From Pseudomonas marvdashtae (GTDB taxonomy: Bacteria; Pseudomonadota; Gammaproteobacteria; Pseudomonadales; Pseudomonadaceae): a stretch of 64,000 bases of DNA. The stretch spans positions 607,128 through 671,127 of the forward strand of contig NZ_JABWQX020000002.1 of the NCBI RefSeq assembly GCF_014268655.2. Reading direction: 5' to 3'. A program made the position numbers and the translations under genes. Shown here piece by piece: positions 19,022 through 28,784 of this stretch (its first letter is position 1; every line of letters starts with the position of its first letter). Below the pieces are notes generated by a model that saw only the letters and a program-made list of their open reading frames with translations, did not search any database and was not told where the DNA came from.

Positions 19022-19034
19022 TGCAGGTAGAATC

Positions 19035-19064
19035 ACGCCCTGACAAAAATCGGGGCGTTTTTTT
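19035..19064 (+). terminator. Terminator of adhC-fghA abutting the ispF start
   Basis: ACGCCC and GGGCGT form a 6-bp stem with a 12-base loop, followed by seven T. The T-run touches the ispF ATG at 19065, so the gene has no room for a Shine-Dalgarno sequence. A TAGAAT -10-like box lies at 19028-19033. Confidence 0.7.
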
Positions 19065-19538
19065 ATGCGTATTGGCCACGGCTACGATGTTCACCGTTTC
19101 GCTGAAGGCGACTTCATTACTCTGGGCGGCGTGCGTATCGCACACGGCTTCGGGCTGCTCGCGCATTCTGACGGTGACGTTTTGCTGCACGCTCTGAGCG
19201 ATGCATTGCTTGGCGCGGCCGCCTTGGGCGATATCGGCAAATACTTCCCGGACACCGACCCGCAATTCAAGGGCGCCGATAGCCGCGTGTTGCTGCGTCA
19301 CGTGGTTTCGTTGATCCACGCCAAAGGCTGGAAAATCGGCAACGTCGACAACACGATCGTTGCCCAGGCGCCCAAGATGGCGCCACACGTCGAAGCGATG
19401 CGCCTGCGGATTGCCGAGGATCTGCAGGTTGAGCTGGACCAGGTGAACGTGAAAGCCACCACCACCGAGAAGCTTGGCTTCGTCGGTCGCGAAGAAGGTA
19501 TTGCCGTCCATTCCGTTGCGTTGTTGCTGCGCCCATGA
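19065..19538 (+). CDS. ispF: 2-C-methyl-D-erythritol 2,4-cyclodiphosphate synthase
   Basis: A 157-residue trimeric zinc enzyme that cyclises CDP-methylerythritol phosphate in the MEP isoprenoid pathway. It begins [12 protein letters not shown], with metal ligands Asp8 and His10, and carries [20 protein letters not shown] and [12 protein letters not shown]. The start is fixed by this conserved beginning, although seven T residues and a terminator stem lie directly upstream in place of a ribosome site. The stop overlaps truD by 4 bases. Confidence 0.96.
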   Translation: MRIGHGYDVHRFAEGDFITLGGVRIAHGFGLLAHSDGDVLLHALSDALLGAAALGDIGKYFPDTDPQFKGADSRVLLRHVVSLIHAKGWKIGNVDNTIVAQAPKMAPHVEAMRLRIAEDLQVELDQVNVKATTTEKLGFVGREEGIAVHSVALLLRP

Positions 19539-20580
19539 CCGAACTCGAACTATTGGGCCCGCGGGCCTACGGTGAGTCGCTGGGCAGCGCGGTACTCAAG
19601 GCCACGGCGGAAGATTTCCAGGTCGATGAAGTGCTCGATATTCCGTTGAGTGGCGATGGCGAGCATTTGTGGATCTGGGTTGAAAAACGCGGCCTGAACA
19701 CCGAAGAAGCGGCCCGACGCATTGCCAAGGCTGCCGGGGTACCGTTGCGCACGGTCAGCTATGCCGGGCTCAAGGATCGCCAAGCCCTGACCCGCCAGTG
19801 GTTCAGCGTGCAACTGCCAGGCAAGGCCGACCCGGATTTGTCGGCGGCGGAAAATGAAACGCTGAAGATTCTCAAGACCGGTCGCCATCGGCGCAAGCTG
19901 CAGCGCGGCGCGCATTCGGCCAATGGTTTCACCCTGCGCCTGACCCAGTTCAAGGGCGACAAAGAGGCTATCGAAGCGCGTCTGCAACAGATTATTCGCC
20001 AAGGCATTCCGAACTATTTCGGCGCCCAGCGCTTTGGCCATGACGGTGGCAACGTCGTTGATGCCCGTGCCTGGGCTGCTCGTGGGGCATTGCCGGAGCA
20101 GCGCAACGTGCGTTCGCGCCTGCTGTCCACGGCCCGTAGCTTTCTATTTAACAAAGTGCTGGCGGCCCGGGTGGCCGATGGCACCTGGCAAACCGCCCAG
20201 GTAGGCGATTTGCTGGCGTTCACTGACAGCCGCAGTTTCTTCCCGGCGGGCGAAGCTGAATGCAGCGATCCGCGCCTGGCAATCCTCGATCTGCACCCGA
20301 CCGGGCCTCAGTGGGGCGAAGGCCCTTCGCCGACCGCTGGCGCGGTCTTCGAGCTTGAGCAGGCCGTCGCCGAAAGCGAGGCATCGTTGCGAGACTGGTT
20401 GATAAACGCGGGAATGAGTCACGAACGTCGCATCCTGCGACTGCCCATCGGCGGGCTGTCGTGGCATTATCCCTCGCCTGACATTCTGCAATTGGAATTC
20501 GTCCTGCCGGCCGGATGCTTCGCCACTGTCTTGGTGCGCGAACTCGTCGATCTGGTGCCGGTAGGGCAGACGGACAGCCC

Positions 20581-20593
<13 letters not shown>
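19535..20593 (+). CDS. truD: tRNA pseudouridine(13) synthase TruD
   Basis: A 352-residue TruD that makes pseudouridine 13 in tRNA-Glu. The catalytic Asp lies in the TruD motif [16 protein letters not shown] near residue 80; [15 protein letters not shown] is the second family block near 155. It is coupled to ispF by overlap and overlaps surE by 13 bases, part of a compact ispF-truD-surE-pcm-nlpD-rpoS series. Confidence 0.95.
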
Positions 20594-22007
<1,414 letters not shown>

Positions 22008-22233
22008 GCATTTATAAACGAGCGCTGAATTCCATGGCATGGGCTGTGTCTTACGGCTGCACCGGTCAGTCGAGCACTGGCCTGTCAAACAGCGTTCAAC
22101 AGCGTCGAGCAAACGTGTGCGGCGGCCTTTCGCGCTTCCTTTATAAAGGAGCGGTATCGGTCAGCCACGGGGCAACAGGTCTGCCTGGACAGGCAGCTAT
22201 CCATTTCTTCAGCCACCACAAAGGGAGCGGCGG

Positions 22234-23079
22234 GTGAGTCTCACAGTCATTGCGCAGCGTATGGGTATCACGAGCTTTAAGCGCCTGGTGACTGGCCTTC
22301 TCTTGAGTACCTTGCTGGTCGGTTGTTCCAGTACGCCATCGGGTAACGTCCGGGTGGTCGATCGCAACAATGCGACGCCACAACGTCCTACAGTGACGAC
22401 CGGCCAGTATGTAGTCCGTCGCGGCGATACGCTGTTTTCCATCGCTTTTCGCTACGGCTGGGACTACAAAGCCCTCGCGGCTCGTAACAACATTCCTGCG
22501 CCTTATACGATCCATCCGGGTCAGACAATTCGCTTTGATGGTCGCAGCGGTTCAACGCCGACCGCGGTCGTCACGCAGTCGGGTTCGACCCCTTCATCCT
22601 CGAGCAAAACCACGGTCATTCGTCGTCCGGCCGGTGCTGCAACGGCGACTGTACCGTCCGTCGCGAACAAGCCGGCGCCCGCGCCGATGCCTCCGGCAGG
22701 CCCCGCCCCGACCGGCTGGGGGTGGCCTTCTAATGGCGTTCTCATTGGAAAATTCTCTTCAAACGGTAGTTTGAATAAAGGAATTGATATCGCCGGGGAT
22801 TTGGGACAGCCTGTTTTAGCCGCGTCTGATGGCACGGTTGTGTACGCCGGGAGTGGTTTAAGGGGCTACGGCGAACTCGTGATCATCAAACACAGCGATA
22901 CCTACGTCAGTGCCTACGGTCACAACCGCAGGCTGTTGGTTCGGGAGGGGCAGCAGGTCAAGGTCGGACAGACAATTGCCGAAATGGGCTCGACGGGTAC
23001 GGACCGGGTGAAACTTCATTTTGAGATTCGCCGACAAGGTAAGCCCGTAGATCCGCTGCAATTCCTGCCACGTCGTTGA
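22234..23079 (+). CDS. nlpD: NlpD-type lipoprotein, LysM plus LytM domain
   Basis: A 281-residue outer-membrane lipoprotein with lipobox LLVGCSS, a LysM peptidoglycan-binding domain (VRRGDTLFSIAFRYGW, about residues 65-110), a Pro/Ser linker and a C-terminal LytM/M23 domain. The zinc ligands look absent: NKGIDIA replaces the His of HxGxD and KLHFE replaces HLHFE. It should therefore activate an amidase (AmiC type) and not cut wall itself. The start is GTG after AAGGGAG; an in-frame ATG lies at 22261. In this family rpoS transcripts often begin inside nlpD. Confidence 0.93.
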   Translation: MSLTVIAQRMGITSFKRLVTGLLLSTLLVGCSSTPSGNVRVVDRNNATPQRPTVTTGQYVVRRGDTLFSIAFRYGWDYKALAARNNIPAPYTIHPGQTIRFDGRSGSTPTAVVTQSGSTPSSSSKTTVIRRPAGAATATVPSVANKPAPAPMPPAGPAPTGWGWPSNGVLIGKFSSNGSLNKGIDIAGDLGQPVLAASDGTVVYAGSGLRGYGELVIIKHSDTYVSAYGHNRRLLVREGQQVKVGQTIAEMGSTGTDRVKLHFEIRRQGKPVDPLQFLPRR

Positions 23080-23185
23080 TTCAGTTGTCAGCCTGTTCCG
23101 TCACGTAGAGGGAACAGGCTCCAGCGTTGCCAAGGATAAAGGCGTCGCTCGAGCTTGAGGTCGAACTCACCAAAGGACTATAACA

Positions 23186-24193
23186 ATGGCTCTCAGTAAA
23201 GAAGTGCCGGAGTTTGACATCGACGATGAGGTGCTCCTGATGGACACCGGCATCGCTATGGATTCGATGTCGAATGATGAAGGGGCGACTCCACCTTCCG
23301 TTCGTGCCAAATCCAAACACTCCGCTTCACTTAAACAACATAAGTACATCGACTACACCCGGGCGCTGGACGCCACTCAGCTTTACCTCAACGAAATCGG
23401 TTTTTCGCCGCTGCTCTCCCCCGAGGAAGAAGTTCATTTTGCGCGCCTGTCGCAAAGCGGCGACCCTGCCGGTCGAAAACGCATGATTGAAAGTAACCTG
23501 CGCCTGGTGGTGAAAATCGCCCGACGTTACGTCAATCGTGGGCTTTCGCTGCTGGACCTGATTGAAGAGGGCAACCTGGGGCTGATTCGCGCCGTCGAGA
23601 AATTCGATCCTGAGCGCGGCTTCCGTTTCTCGACCTATGCCACTTGGTGGATTCGCCAGACCATTGAACGGGCAATCATGAATCAGACCCGGACCATCCG
23701 GTTGCCGATTCATGTGGTCAAGGAACTGAACGTGTACCTGCGGGCCGCTCGTGAATTGACCCAGAAACTCGACCATGAACCTTCGCCCGAAGAAATCGCC
23801 AACCTGCTGGAAAAACCGGTGGGTGAGGTCAAGCGCATGCTGGGTCTCAACGAGCGGGTTTCCTCGGTGGACGTTTCGCTGGGGCCGGATTCGGACAAGA
23901 CCCTGCTCGATACTCTCACCGATGACCGTCCGACCGACCCGTGCGAATTGCTCCAAGATGATGACCTGTCCCAGAGCATCGACCAGTGGCTCTCGGAACT
24001 CACGGACAAGCAACGGGAAGTGGTCATTCGCCGCTTCGGCTTGCGCGGTCATGAGAGCAGCACGCTTGAAGACGTCGGCCTGGAGATTGGTTTGACTCGG
24101 GAGCGGGTCAGGCAGATCCAGGTCGAAGGCCTCAAGCGCCTCCGGGAGATCCTGGAGAAAAATGGGTTGTCGAGCGAATCGTTGTTCCAATAA
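23186..24193 (+). CDS. rpoS: RNA polymerase sigma factor RpoS
   Basis: A 335-residue stationary-phase sigma factor. Region 1.2 begins [10 protein letters not shown], region 2 contains [18 protein letters not shown] and the -10 recognition stretch [17 protein letters not shown], and region 4 ends with the helix-turn-helix [20 protein letters not shown]. An N-terminal extension of about 55 residues before region 1.2 is typical of RpoS. It ends in a strong terminator, and rsmZ lies just downstream, as in other pseudomonads. Confidence 0.98.
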   Translation: MALSKEVPEFDIDDEVLLMDTGIAMDSMSNDEGATPPSVRAKSKHSASLKQHKYIDYTRALDATQLYLNEIGFSPLLSPEEEVHFARLSQSGDPAGRKRMIESNLRLVVKIARRYVNRGLSLLDLIEEGNLGLIRAVEKFDPERGFRFSTYATWWIRQTIERAIMNQTRTIRLPIHVVKELNVYLRAARELTQKLDHEPSPEEIANLLEKPVGEVKRMLGLNERVSSVDVSLGPDSDKTLLDTLTDDRPTDPCELLQDDDLSQSIDQWLSELTDKQREVVIRRFGLRGHESSTLEDVGLEIGLTRERVRQIQVEGLKRLREILEKNGLSSESLFQ

Positions 24194-24214
24194 CACCTCA
24201 CGCAAGCACAGTAG

Positions 24215-24242
24215 AAAAAGCCCCGACTGGTTCGGGGCTTTT
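24215..24242 (+). terminator. rpoS terminator
   Basis: AAAAAGCCCCGA and TTCGGGGCTTTT form a perfect stem around the tetraloop CTGG, with T residues in and after the right arm. It lies 21 bases past the rpoS stop. Confidence 0.92.
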
Positions 24243-24293
24243 GCGTTTTCCGGCGGCAACTTTTCAAGTCCTACCTAATTTGTAGTTTCGGCT

Positions 24294-24311
24294 TGTAAGC
24301 CTTTGCCTAGT
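24294..24311 (+). promoter_or_regulatory. Candidate GacA upstream activating site of rsmZ
   Basis: TGTAAG followed by six bases and CCTAGT. The published GacA site is TGTAAG-N6-CTTACA, so the left half is exact and the right half only 3 of 6. Its position, about 190 bases before the rsmZ start, fits the known placement for rsm genes. A TTACGTAAG sequence just downstream may contribute. Confidence 0.55.
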
Positions 24312-24448
24312 GTTACGTAAGTGTTCGGTTTCCCGCTGATAGGATAGATGACTAACAAGGGCGTAGATTTTTTCTATTTCGTTGTTCTATAAGGATTTAT
24401 TGTTTGTGACTGAGGCGTTACAGCGGGAAAGGGGACGGACGAGCCCGA

Positions 24449-24476
24449 TTGCACTGGCGCGGCAAAATACTAATAT
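24449..24476 (+). promoter_or_regulatory. rsmZ promoter
   Basis: TTGCAC (24449-24454) and TAATAT (24471-24476) are separated by 16 bases. The predicted start falls 7-9 bases later at 24483-24485, exactly where the rsmZ-like sequence begins. Confidence 0.7.
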
Positions 24477-24484
24477 CAGTCCTG

Positions 24485-24616
24485 TGTCGACGGACAGACA
24501 CACCCACCAAGGACGATGGGCAGGAAGGACATCGCAGGAGCGATTCATCAGGACGATGAAAAGGATTAAAGGGATTAGGGAAAAAATGTGGGCGGGTCAA
24601 ACCGCCCCTTTTTTTG
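24485..24616 (+). ncRNA. rsmZ: Small regulatory RNA RsmZ
   Basis: An RNA of about 130 bases between rpoS and fdxA, the conserved rsmZ locus in Pseudomonas. It begins TGTCGACGGACAGACAC, which folds into a 5' hairpin with GGA in the loop, and carries eight GGA motifs (about 24492, 24511, 24523, 24527, 24537, 24551, 24563, 24572), several in stem-loops such as CATCGCAGGAGCGATT and TCATCAGGACGATGA. It ends in GGGCGG-GTCAAA-CCGCCC plus eight T. Family knowledge: it sequesters RsmA/RsmE under GacS/GacA control and so relieves repression of secondary metabolism and exoproducts. The 5' end is inferred from the promoter. Confidence 0.9.
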
Positions 24617-24642
24617 TCCGCGATTTGCCATGCTCGGAAAAG

Positions 24643-24668
24643 CAAAAAGGCCCGCAAGGGGCCTTTTC
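24643..24668 (-). terminator. fdxA terminator (bidirectional)
   Basis: AAAAGGCCC-GCAA-GGGGCCTTTT has T-tracts on both strands. It lies 17 bases past the fdxA stop and also backs up the rsmZ terminator from the other side. Confidence 0.88.
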
Positions 24669-24684
24669 AGTAAACGCTGGATAA

Positions 24685-25008
24685 TCAGCGTTCCAGATCT
24701 GCGATCTTGCCAGTCTTGCCATCCCACTCTTCGGCGTCCGGCAGGGCGTCTTTCTTCTCGGTGATGTTCGGCCAGATGTCCGCCAGTTCGGCGTTCAGCT
24801 CGATGAAGTTTTCCATGCCGGCTGGCACTTCGTCCTCCGAGAAAATGGCATTTGCCGGGCATTCCGGTTCACACAGGGCGCAGTCGATGCACTCGTCCGG
24901 GTGGATGACCAGGAAATTCGGCCCTTCGTAAAAGCAGTCCACCGGACACACTTCTACGCAGTCGGTGTACTTGCACTTGATGCAGTTGTCGGTGACGACG
25001 AAGGTCAT
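24685..25008 (-). CDS. fdxA: 7Fe ferredoxin FdxA
   Basis: A 107-residue ferredoxin with two cluster sites: [18 protein letters not shown] and [17 protein letters not shown], the [3Fe-4S][4Fe-4S] pattern of the Azotobacter FdI/FdxA family, plus the usual acidic C-terminal extension. The start [17 protein letters not shown] is fixed by the family. The frame stays open upstream to 25116, but that extension is not ferredoxin-like. It is an electron carrier of uncertain partner and lies next to mutS as in other pseudomonads. Confidence 0.96.
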   Translation of the reverse strand: MTFVVTDNCIKCKYTDCVEVCPVDCFYEGPNFLVIHPDECIDCALCEPECPANAIFSEDEVPAGMENFIELNAELADIWPNITEKKDALPDAEEWDGKTGKIADLER

Positions 25009-25152
25009 TTCTAATTCTCTCCTCAGGCGGCTGCAGCGAAGCCCCTTCACGGCGGGGTCGCAAGGTTTGGGAGCGATAATCTGCAAACCCAGGCTAATAA
25101 GGTCGCAGCGTCCCAAACCGCGCGAGATTCTAACAGCTTGAAAGCTTGTGCG

Positions 25153-27732
25153 TTAGATCCGTGTCTTCAATGTATAGAGTAAATCCAGTGCCCGACGCGG
25201 GGTCATGTCATCAAGGTCAAGCTTGGCCAGTTCATCGAGCACCGGGTGCGGCAGGCTGGCGAACATGTCGCTTTGCTGCGGCACGGCTGGTTTGCCTTTG
25301 GTTGGTCGAGGTACTTCGTGCGGCAGGCTGGTGGTTTCCAGGCGACTCAGGTGCTCGCGGGCACGTGTAATGACGTCGCTTGGTACGCCGGCCAGCTGCG
25401 CTACTGCCAAACCGTAGCTCTGGCTGGCCGGGCCCGGCAGTACGTGGTGCAGGAACACGATGCGTTCGTTGTGCTCGGTGGCGTTGAGGTGGACGTTGGC
25501 CACCAGCGGCTGGCTCTCCGGCAACACCGTCAGTTCGAAATAATGCGTGGCGAACAACGTGTAGGCCCGCAACTGGGCCAGGCGTTCGGCCGCCGCCCAC
25601 GCCAGGGACAGGCCGTCGAACGTGCTGGTGCCACGGCCGACTTCGTCCATCAGCACCAAACTGCGCTCGGTGGCGTTGTGCAAGATGTTCGCGGTTTCGC
25701 TCATTTCCACCATGAAGGTCGAACGCCCGCCGGCCAAGTCGTCGCTGGAGCCGATCCGGGTGAAGATGCGGTCCACCAGGGACAGTTCGCAGCTCGCCGC
25801 CGGCACGAAACTGCCGATATGTGCCAGCAGCACGATCAGCGCGGTCTGGCGCATGTAGGTCGATTTACCGCCCATGTTCGGACCGGTGATCACCAGCATG
25901 CGGGTGTTGTCGTCCAGGCTCAGGTCGTTGGCCACGAACGGCGTGGTTAACACCTGCTCGACGACCGGGTGACGTCCCTGGCTGATGCGCATGCACGGCT
26001 CGCTGACGAAGCGCGGGCAGTTGAGGTCCAGGTTCAGTGCGCGCTCGGCCAGGTTGCTCAAGACGTCCAGCTCCGCCAGTGCGCCGGCGGTGTCCTGCAA
26101 CGGTGGGAGCTGGCTGATCAGGTCTTCGAGCAACGCTTCGTAGAGCATCTTCTCGCGGGCAAGGGCGCGACTCTTGGCCGACAGCGCCTTGTCTTCGAAG
26201 GCCTTGAGTTCCGGGGTGATGAAACGCTCGGCGCCCTTGAGGGTCTGGCGGCGAATGTAGTCGGCTGGGGCTTGCTCGGCCTGCTTGCTCGGCAGTTCGA
26301 TGAAATAACCGTGGATGCGGTTGTAGCCGACCTTGAGGTTGGCGAGGCCCGTTCGGGCCTTTTCCCGAGCTTCGAGGTCGATCAGGAACTGGCCGGCGTT
26401 TTCGCTCAACGATTGCAGCTCGTCGAGTTCGGCGTCGTAGCCGGTTTTCAGCACGCCACCGTCGCGGATCACCGCCGGCGGGTTGTCGATAATGGCTTTT
26501 TCCAGCAGTGCGGCCAGGTCCGGGTAGGTGCTGGTGGTGCGCGCCAGTTGTTGCAGGTGCGGCGCTTCGAGGTCAGTCATTGCCACCTGAAGTTCGGGCA
26601 ATGCGCCGAGGGCATCGCGCAAGCGCGCCAAATCGCGGGGCCGGGCGTTGCGCAAGCCGATACGGGCGAGGATCCGCTCGATGTCGCCGATTTCCTTGAG
26701 CTGCGGTTGCAACTGCTCGAAACGATAGCGGTCGAGCAGGCAGGTGATGGAGGTCTGGCGCGCCAGCAAAACGGTCAGGTCCCGCAGCGGACGGTTCAGC
26801 CAGCGGGTCAGCAGGCGGCTGCCCATGGCGGTCTGGCAGCGGTCGACCACCGATTGCAGGGTGTTGTCGCGCCCGCCGGCCAGGTTGGTGTCCAGCTCCA
26901 GGTTGCGTCGGCTCGCGCCGTCCAGCACCACCGTGTCATCCAGGCGTTCGTGACGCAGGCTGCGCAAATGGGGCAGGGCGGTACGCTGGGTTTCCTTGGC
27001 GTAAGCCAGCAGGCAACCGGCGGCGCCAATGGCCAAGGTCAGGTTCTCGCAACCAAAGCCCTTGAGGTCTTGTGTGGAGAATTGCTGGCAGAGACTTTTC
27101 AACGCTGAGTCACGCTCAAAATCCCACGGCGCCCGACGACGTACGCCACGGCGTTTTTCCGCCGGCAGGTCTTTGGGCCAATCATCGGGAATCAACAGTT
27201 CCACCGGGTTGACCCGCTCCAGCTCCGCCAGGAGGTTTTCCCAGCCCTTGATTTCCAGCACCGAGAAATTGCCGCTGGTGATGTCCAGCACCGCCAGGCC
27301 GAACAGGCGCTCATCGCCCAACACCGCAGCGATCAGGTTGTCCCGGCGTTCATCCAGCAAGGCTTCGTCACTGACCGTGCCCGGGGTGATGATCCGCACG
27401 ACCTGGCGGTCAACAGGGCCTTTGCTGGTGGCCGGGTCGCCGACTTGCTCGCAGATCACCACGGATTCGCCTAGCTTGACCAGCTTCGCCAGATAACCTT
27501 CCGCCGCGTGGTAAGGAATCCCACACATCGGAATCGCCATGCCCGCCGATTGCCCACGCGCCGTCAGGGTGATGTCCAACAGCTTGGCGGCTTTCTTCGC
27601 GTCCTCGTAGAAGATCTCGTAGAAATCGCCCATGCGGTAGAACATCAGCTGGTCGGGGTGCTGGTTCTTCAGGCGCCAGTACTGTTGCATCATCGGCGTG
27701 TGAGAGGACAGGTCGTTCACGGCGGTATTCAT
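25153..27732 (-). CDS. mutS: DNA mismatch repair protein MutS
   Basis: An 859-residue MutS. The mismatch-binding domain I begins [18 protein letters not shown] with the Phe-x-Glu region [12 protein letters not shown]. Connector, lever and clamp domains follow. The ATPase has Walker [18 protein letters not shown] near residue 620 and Walker [17 protein letters not shown] near 700. I start at the ATG giving [15 protein letters not shown]; sixteen upstream in-frame codons are not family-like. mutS is the left border of the accessory/tailocin region. Confidence 0.97.
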   Translation of the reverse strand: MNTAVNDLSSHTPMMQQYWRLKNQHPDQLMFYRMGDFYEIFYEDAKKAAKLLDITLTARGQSAGMAIPMCGIPYHAAEGYLAKLVKLGESVVICEQVGDPATSKGPVDRQVVRIITPGTVSDEALLDERRDNLIAAVLGDERLFGLAVLDITSGNFSVLEIKGWENLLAELERVNPVELLIPDDWPKDLPAEKRRGVRRRAPWDFERDSALKSLCQQFSTQDLKGFGCENLTLAIGAAGCLLAYAKETQRTALPHLRSLRHERLDDTVVLDGASRRNLELDTNLAGGRDNTLQSVVDRCQTAMGSRLLTRWLNRPLRDLTVLLARQTSITCLLDRYRFEQLQPQLKEIGDIERILARIGLRNARPRDLARLRDALGALPELQVAMTDLEAPHLQQLARTTSTYPDLAALLEKAIIDNPPAVIRDGGVLKTGYDAELDELQSLSENAGQFLIDLEAREKARTGLANLKVGYNRIHGYFIELPSKQAEQAPADYIRRQTLKGAERFITPELKAFEDKALSAKSRALAREKMLYEALLEDLISQLPPLQDTAGALAELDVLSNLAERALNLDLNCPRFVSEPCMRISQGRHPVVEQVLTTPFVANDLSLDDNTRMLVITGPNMGGKSTYMRQTALIVLLAHIGSFVPAASCELSLVDRIFTRIGSSDDLAGGRSTFMVEMSETANILHNATERSLVLMDEVGRGTSTFDGLSLAWAAAERLAQLRAYTLFATHYFELTVLPESQPLVANVHLNATEHNERIVFLHHVLPGPASQSYGLAVAQLAGVPSDVITRAREHLSRLETTSLPHEVPRPTKGKPAVPQQSDMFASLPHPVLDELAKLDLDDMTPRRALDLLYTLKTRI

Positions 27733-27934
27733 GGGTATCAGGGAAGCTCGTTGAAAGGTGTAGGGCAAAAGGAGGGGCATTGGCCCGGCTTTTCCGCGAT
27801 GGGTGCAAGGTTAACATGGGGGGTGGGGGGCGACCCAGGGATGAGTGCTTCGATAAGGTTAGTGAAACTGGGCTTTTGTCCTCCAAATTTGCCCTACATG
27901 TGGCGAAAAAATATCTGTGAAGCACGAACCAGGC

Positions 27935-27961
27935 AAAAAAAAGCCCGACGCATGGTCGGGC
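27935..27961 (-). terminator. Terminator of the 55-aa gene
   Basis: On the minus strand GCCCGAC-CATGC-GTCGGGC is followed by eight T (the A-run at 27935-27942). It lies 18 bases past the stop of the small gene at 27980. Confidence 0.88.
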
Positions 27962-27979
27962 TTCGCTTCAGTCTTGAAA

Positions 27980-28147
27980 TCAGGCTCGTTTCGCCTCGGC
28001 CTGCATCATGACCAGGTTTTGCTGCTTGGTAGCTTCCGTCAAAACCTCGCTATAAACACGCTTCTTTTGATCCGATTTCGCGTTACGAATAAAATCGGCG
28101 AAGGTGCTTTTGGTTCCTTTGGACAAGCCAAGCTTGATCGAAATCAT
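27980..28147 (-). CDS. Small protein of 55 residues, function unknown
   Basis: A short gene with an ATG 4-10 bases after CAGGAGGGC (a strong ribosome site) and its own terminator. The product begins MISIKLGLSKGTKSTFADF and is basic and helical, ending in QAEAKRA. It has no membrane helix, cysteine pair or recognisable DNA-binding motif. The ATG overlaps the stop of an upstream frame (28144-28275), the architecture of a coupled two-gene unit, but that partner lacks a start. I do not recognise the family; a phage-derived gene or an antitoxin-like partner are possibilities only. Confidence 0.7.
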   Translation of the reverse strand: MISIKLGLSKGTKSTFADFIRNAKSDQKKRVYSEVLTEATKQQNLVMMQAEAKRA

Positions 28148-28275
28148 AGATGCCCTCCTGACGGTGCTTCGAGCAAGGCCTCTAGGTCCGCCCGCGTGTG
28201 TTGCTCAGGGATATGGTAGTCAACCTTATCGACACCATAGTCTTGGATCCTTAAGTTGGAGCCGCTACCAATCCG
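28144..28275 (-). pseudogene. ORF remnant overlapping the 55-aa gene
   Basis: The minus-strand frame reads 43 codons ending in RADLEALLEAPSGGHL with a TGA that overlaps the next ATG (CTATGA). The amino-acid sequence looks protein-like (acidic, helix-forming), but there is no usable start codon between the upstream stop near 28276 and the end. It is probably the 3' tail of a gene cut by rearrangement. A start in other sequence or by frameshift cannot be excluded. Confidence 0.4.
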
Positions 28276-28560
28276 CTACTAAACGAGATGGGTGGCAGCT
28301 GTACGCAGGTTAGTAGACCGGGGATCCAAGGAACCGGCGCGCCCGAGGGCGCCCTGCGCACAGCTACCATTGAGCACAGGTAAGAAACACCAGGCTGAAT
28401 GGAGCAGTGAGCACCTTGGAATACCGAGCTACTAAACCCGATCACTGATGGGCAGTGATGGAGTCAAGGTACCGGTGGGGTCCAAGGCGCACAAGCCGAC
28501 GGATTCTGGCGTAGTTGTAGGCAGAGGCGCAAGAAAACGTAGCCTTGCGTCGCACATTTG
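28276..28560. other. Unexplained structured stretch with two degenerate repeats
   Basis: No convincing gene. Two units about 153 bases apart share GCTACTAAAC (28275 and 28428) and, 42-43 bases later, ACCGGGGATCCAAGG (28317) or ACCGGTGGGGTCCAAGG (28471). Unit 1 closes on itself (CTACTAAAC with GTTAGTAG). Unit 2 contains a perfect hairpin ATCACTG-ATGGG-CAGTGAT. Between them is GCGCCC-GA-GGGCGC. This could be a structured RNA leader of the minus-strand genes or decayed mobile-element ends; I cannot tell which. Confidence 0.4.
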
Positions 28561-28606
28561 AAGGACGGCTTTGGAGCCTTTTCCCAAGGGCGTGTAGGGC
28601 GATTCC

Positions 28607-28712
28607 GTGGCGAGGGAGCTTGCTCCCGCTGGGCTGCGCAGCAGACCCTTTTTTGTGAGCGCTTCGCACTGGAGCGCCAGCCCGGTCAAGCGGGAGCAAG
28701 CTCCCTCGCCAC
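28607..28712. repeat. REPIN (inverted REP pair)
   Basis: GTGGCGAGGGAGCTTGCTCC and following bases (28607-28629) and its exact 23-base reverse complement (28690-28712) flank a 60-base spacer. Paired REPs of this sequence class are abundant in P. fluorescens genomes and are mobilised by RAYT transposases (family knowledge). No RAYT gene is in this window. Confidence 0.9.
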
Positions 28713-28733
28713 AATGAATGCAACTGGCTGGAA

Positions 28734-28752
28734 TTGCATATTTATGCGAATC
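28734..28752 (+). promoter_or_regulatory. Candidate autoregulatory operator of the repressor gene
   Basis: GCATA-TT-TATGC (28736-28747) is a perfect inverted repeat inside TTGCATATTTATGCGAAT, about 40 bases before the repressor start. Its GCAT/ATGC half-sites match those over the tailocin promoter, so the same repressor probably binds both. TTGCAT (28734-28739) could be the -35 box. Confidence 0.55.
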
Positions 28753-28784
28753 AGCATTTGTCTTCCGCAAAAAGAACAAGCATT

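Noticed and set aside
24382..24684. A 100-codon frame over the rsmZ region
   Set aside because: It overlaps the rsmZ promoter, RNA and terminator. The composition follows RNA structure, not coding.
28432..28779. A 115-codon minus-strand frame across the REPIN and repeat region
   Set aside because: It runs through the inverted REPs and has no family-like sequence. The ends are set by repeats.
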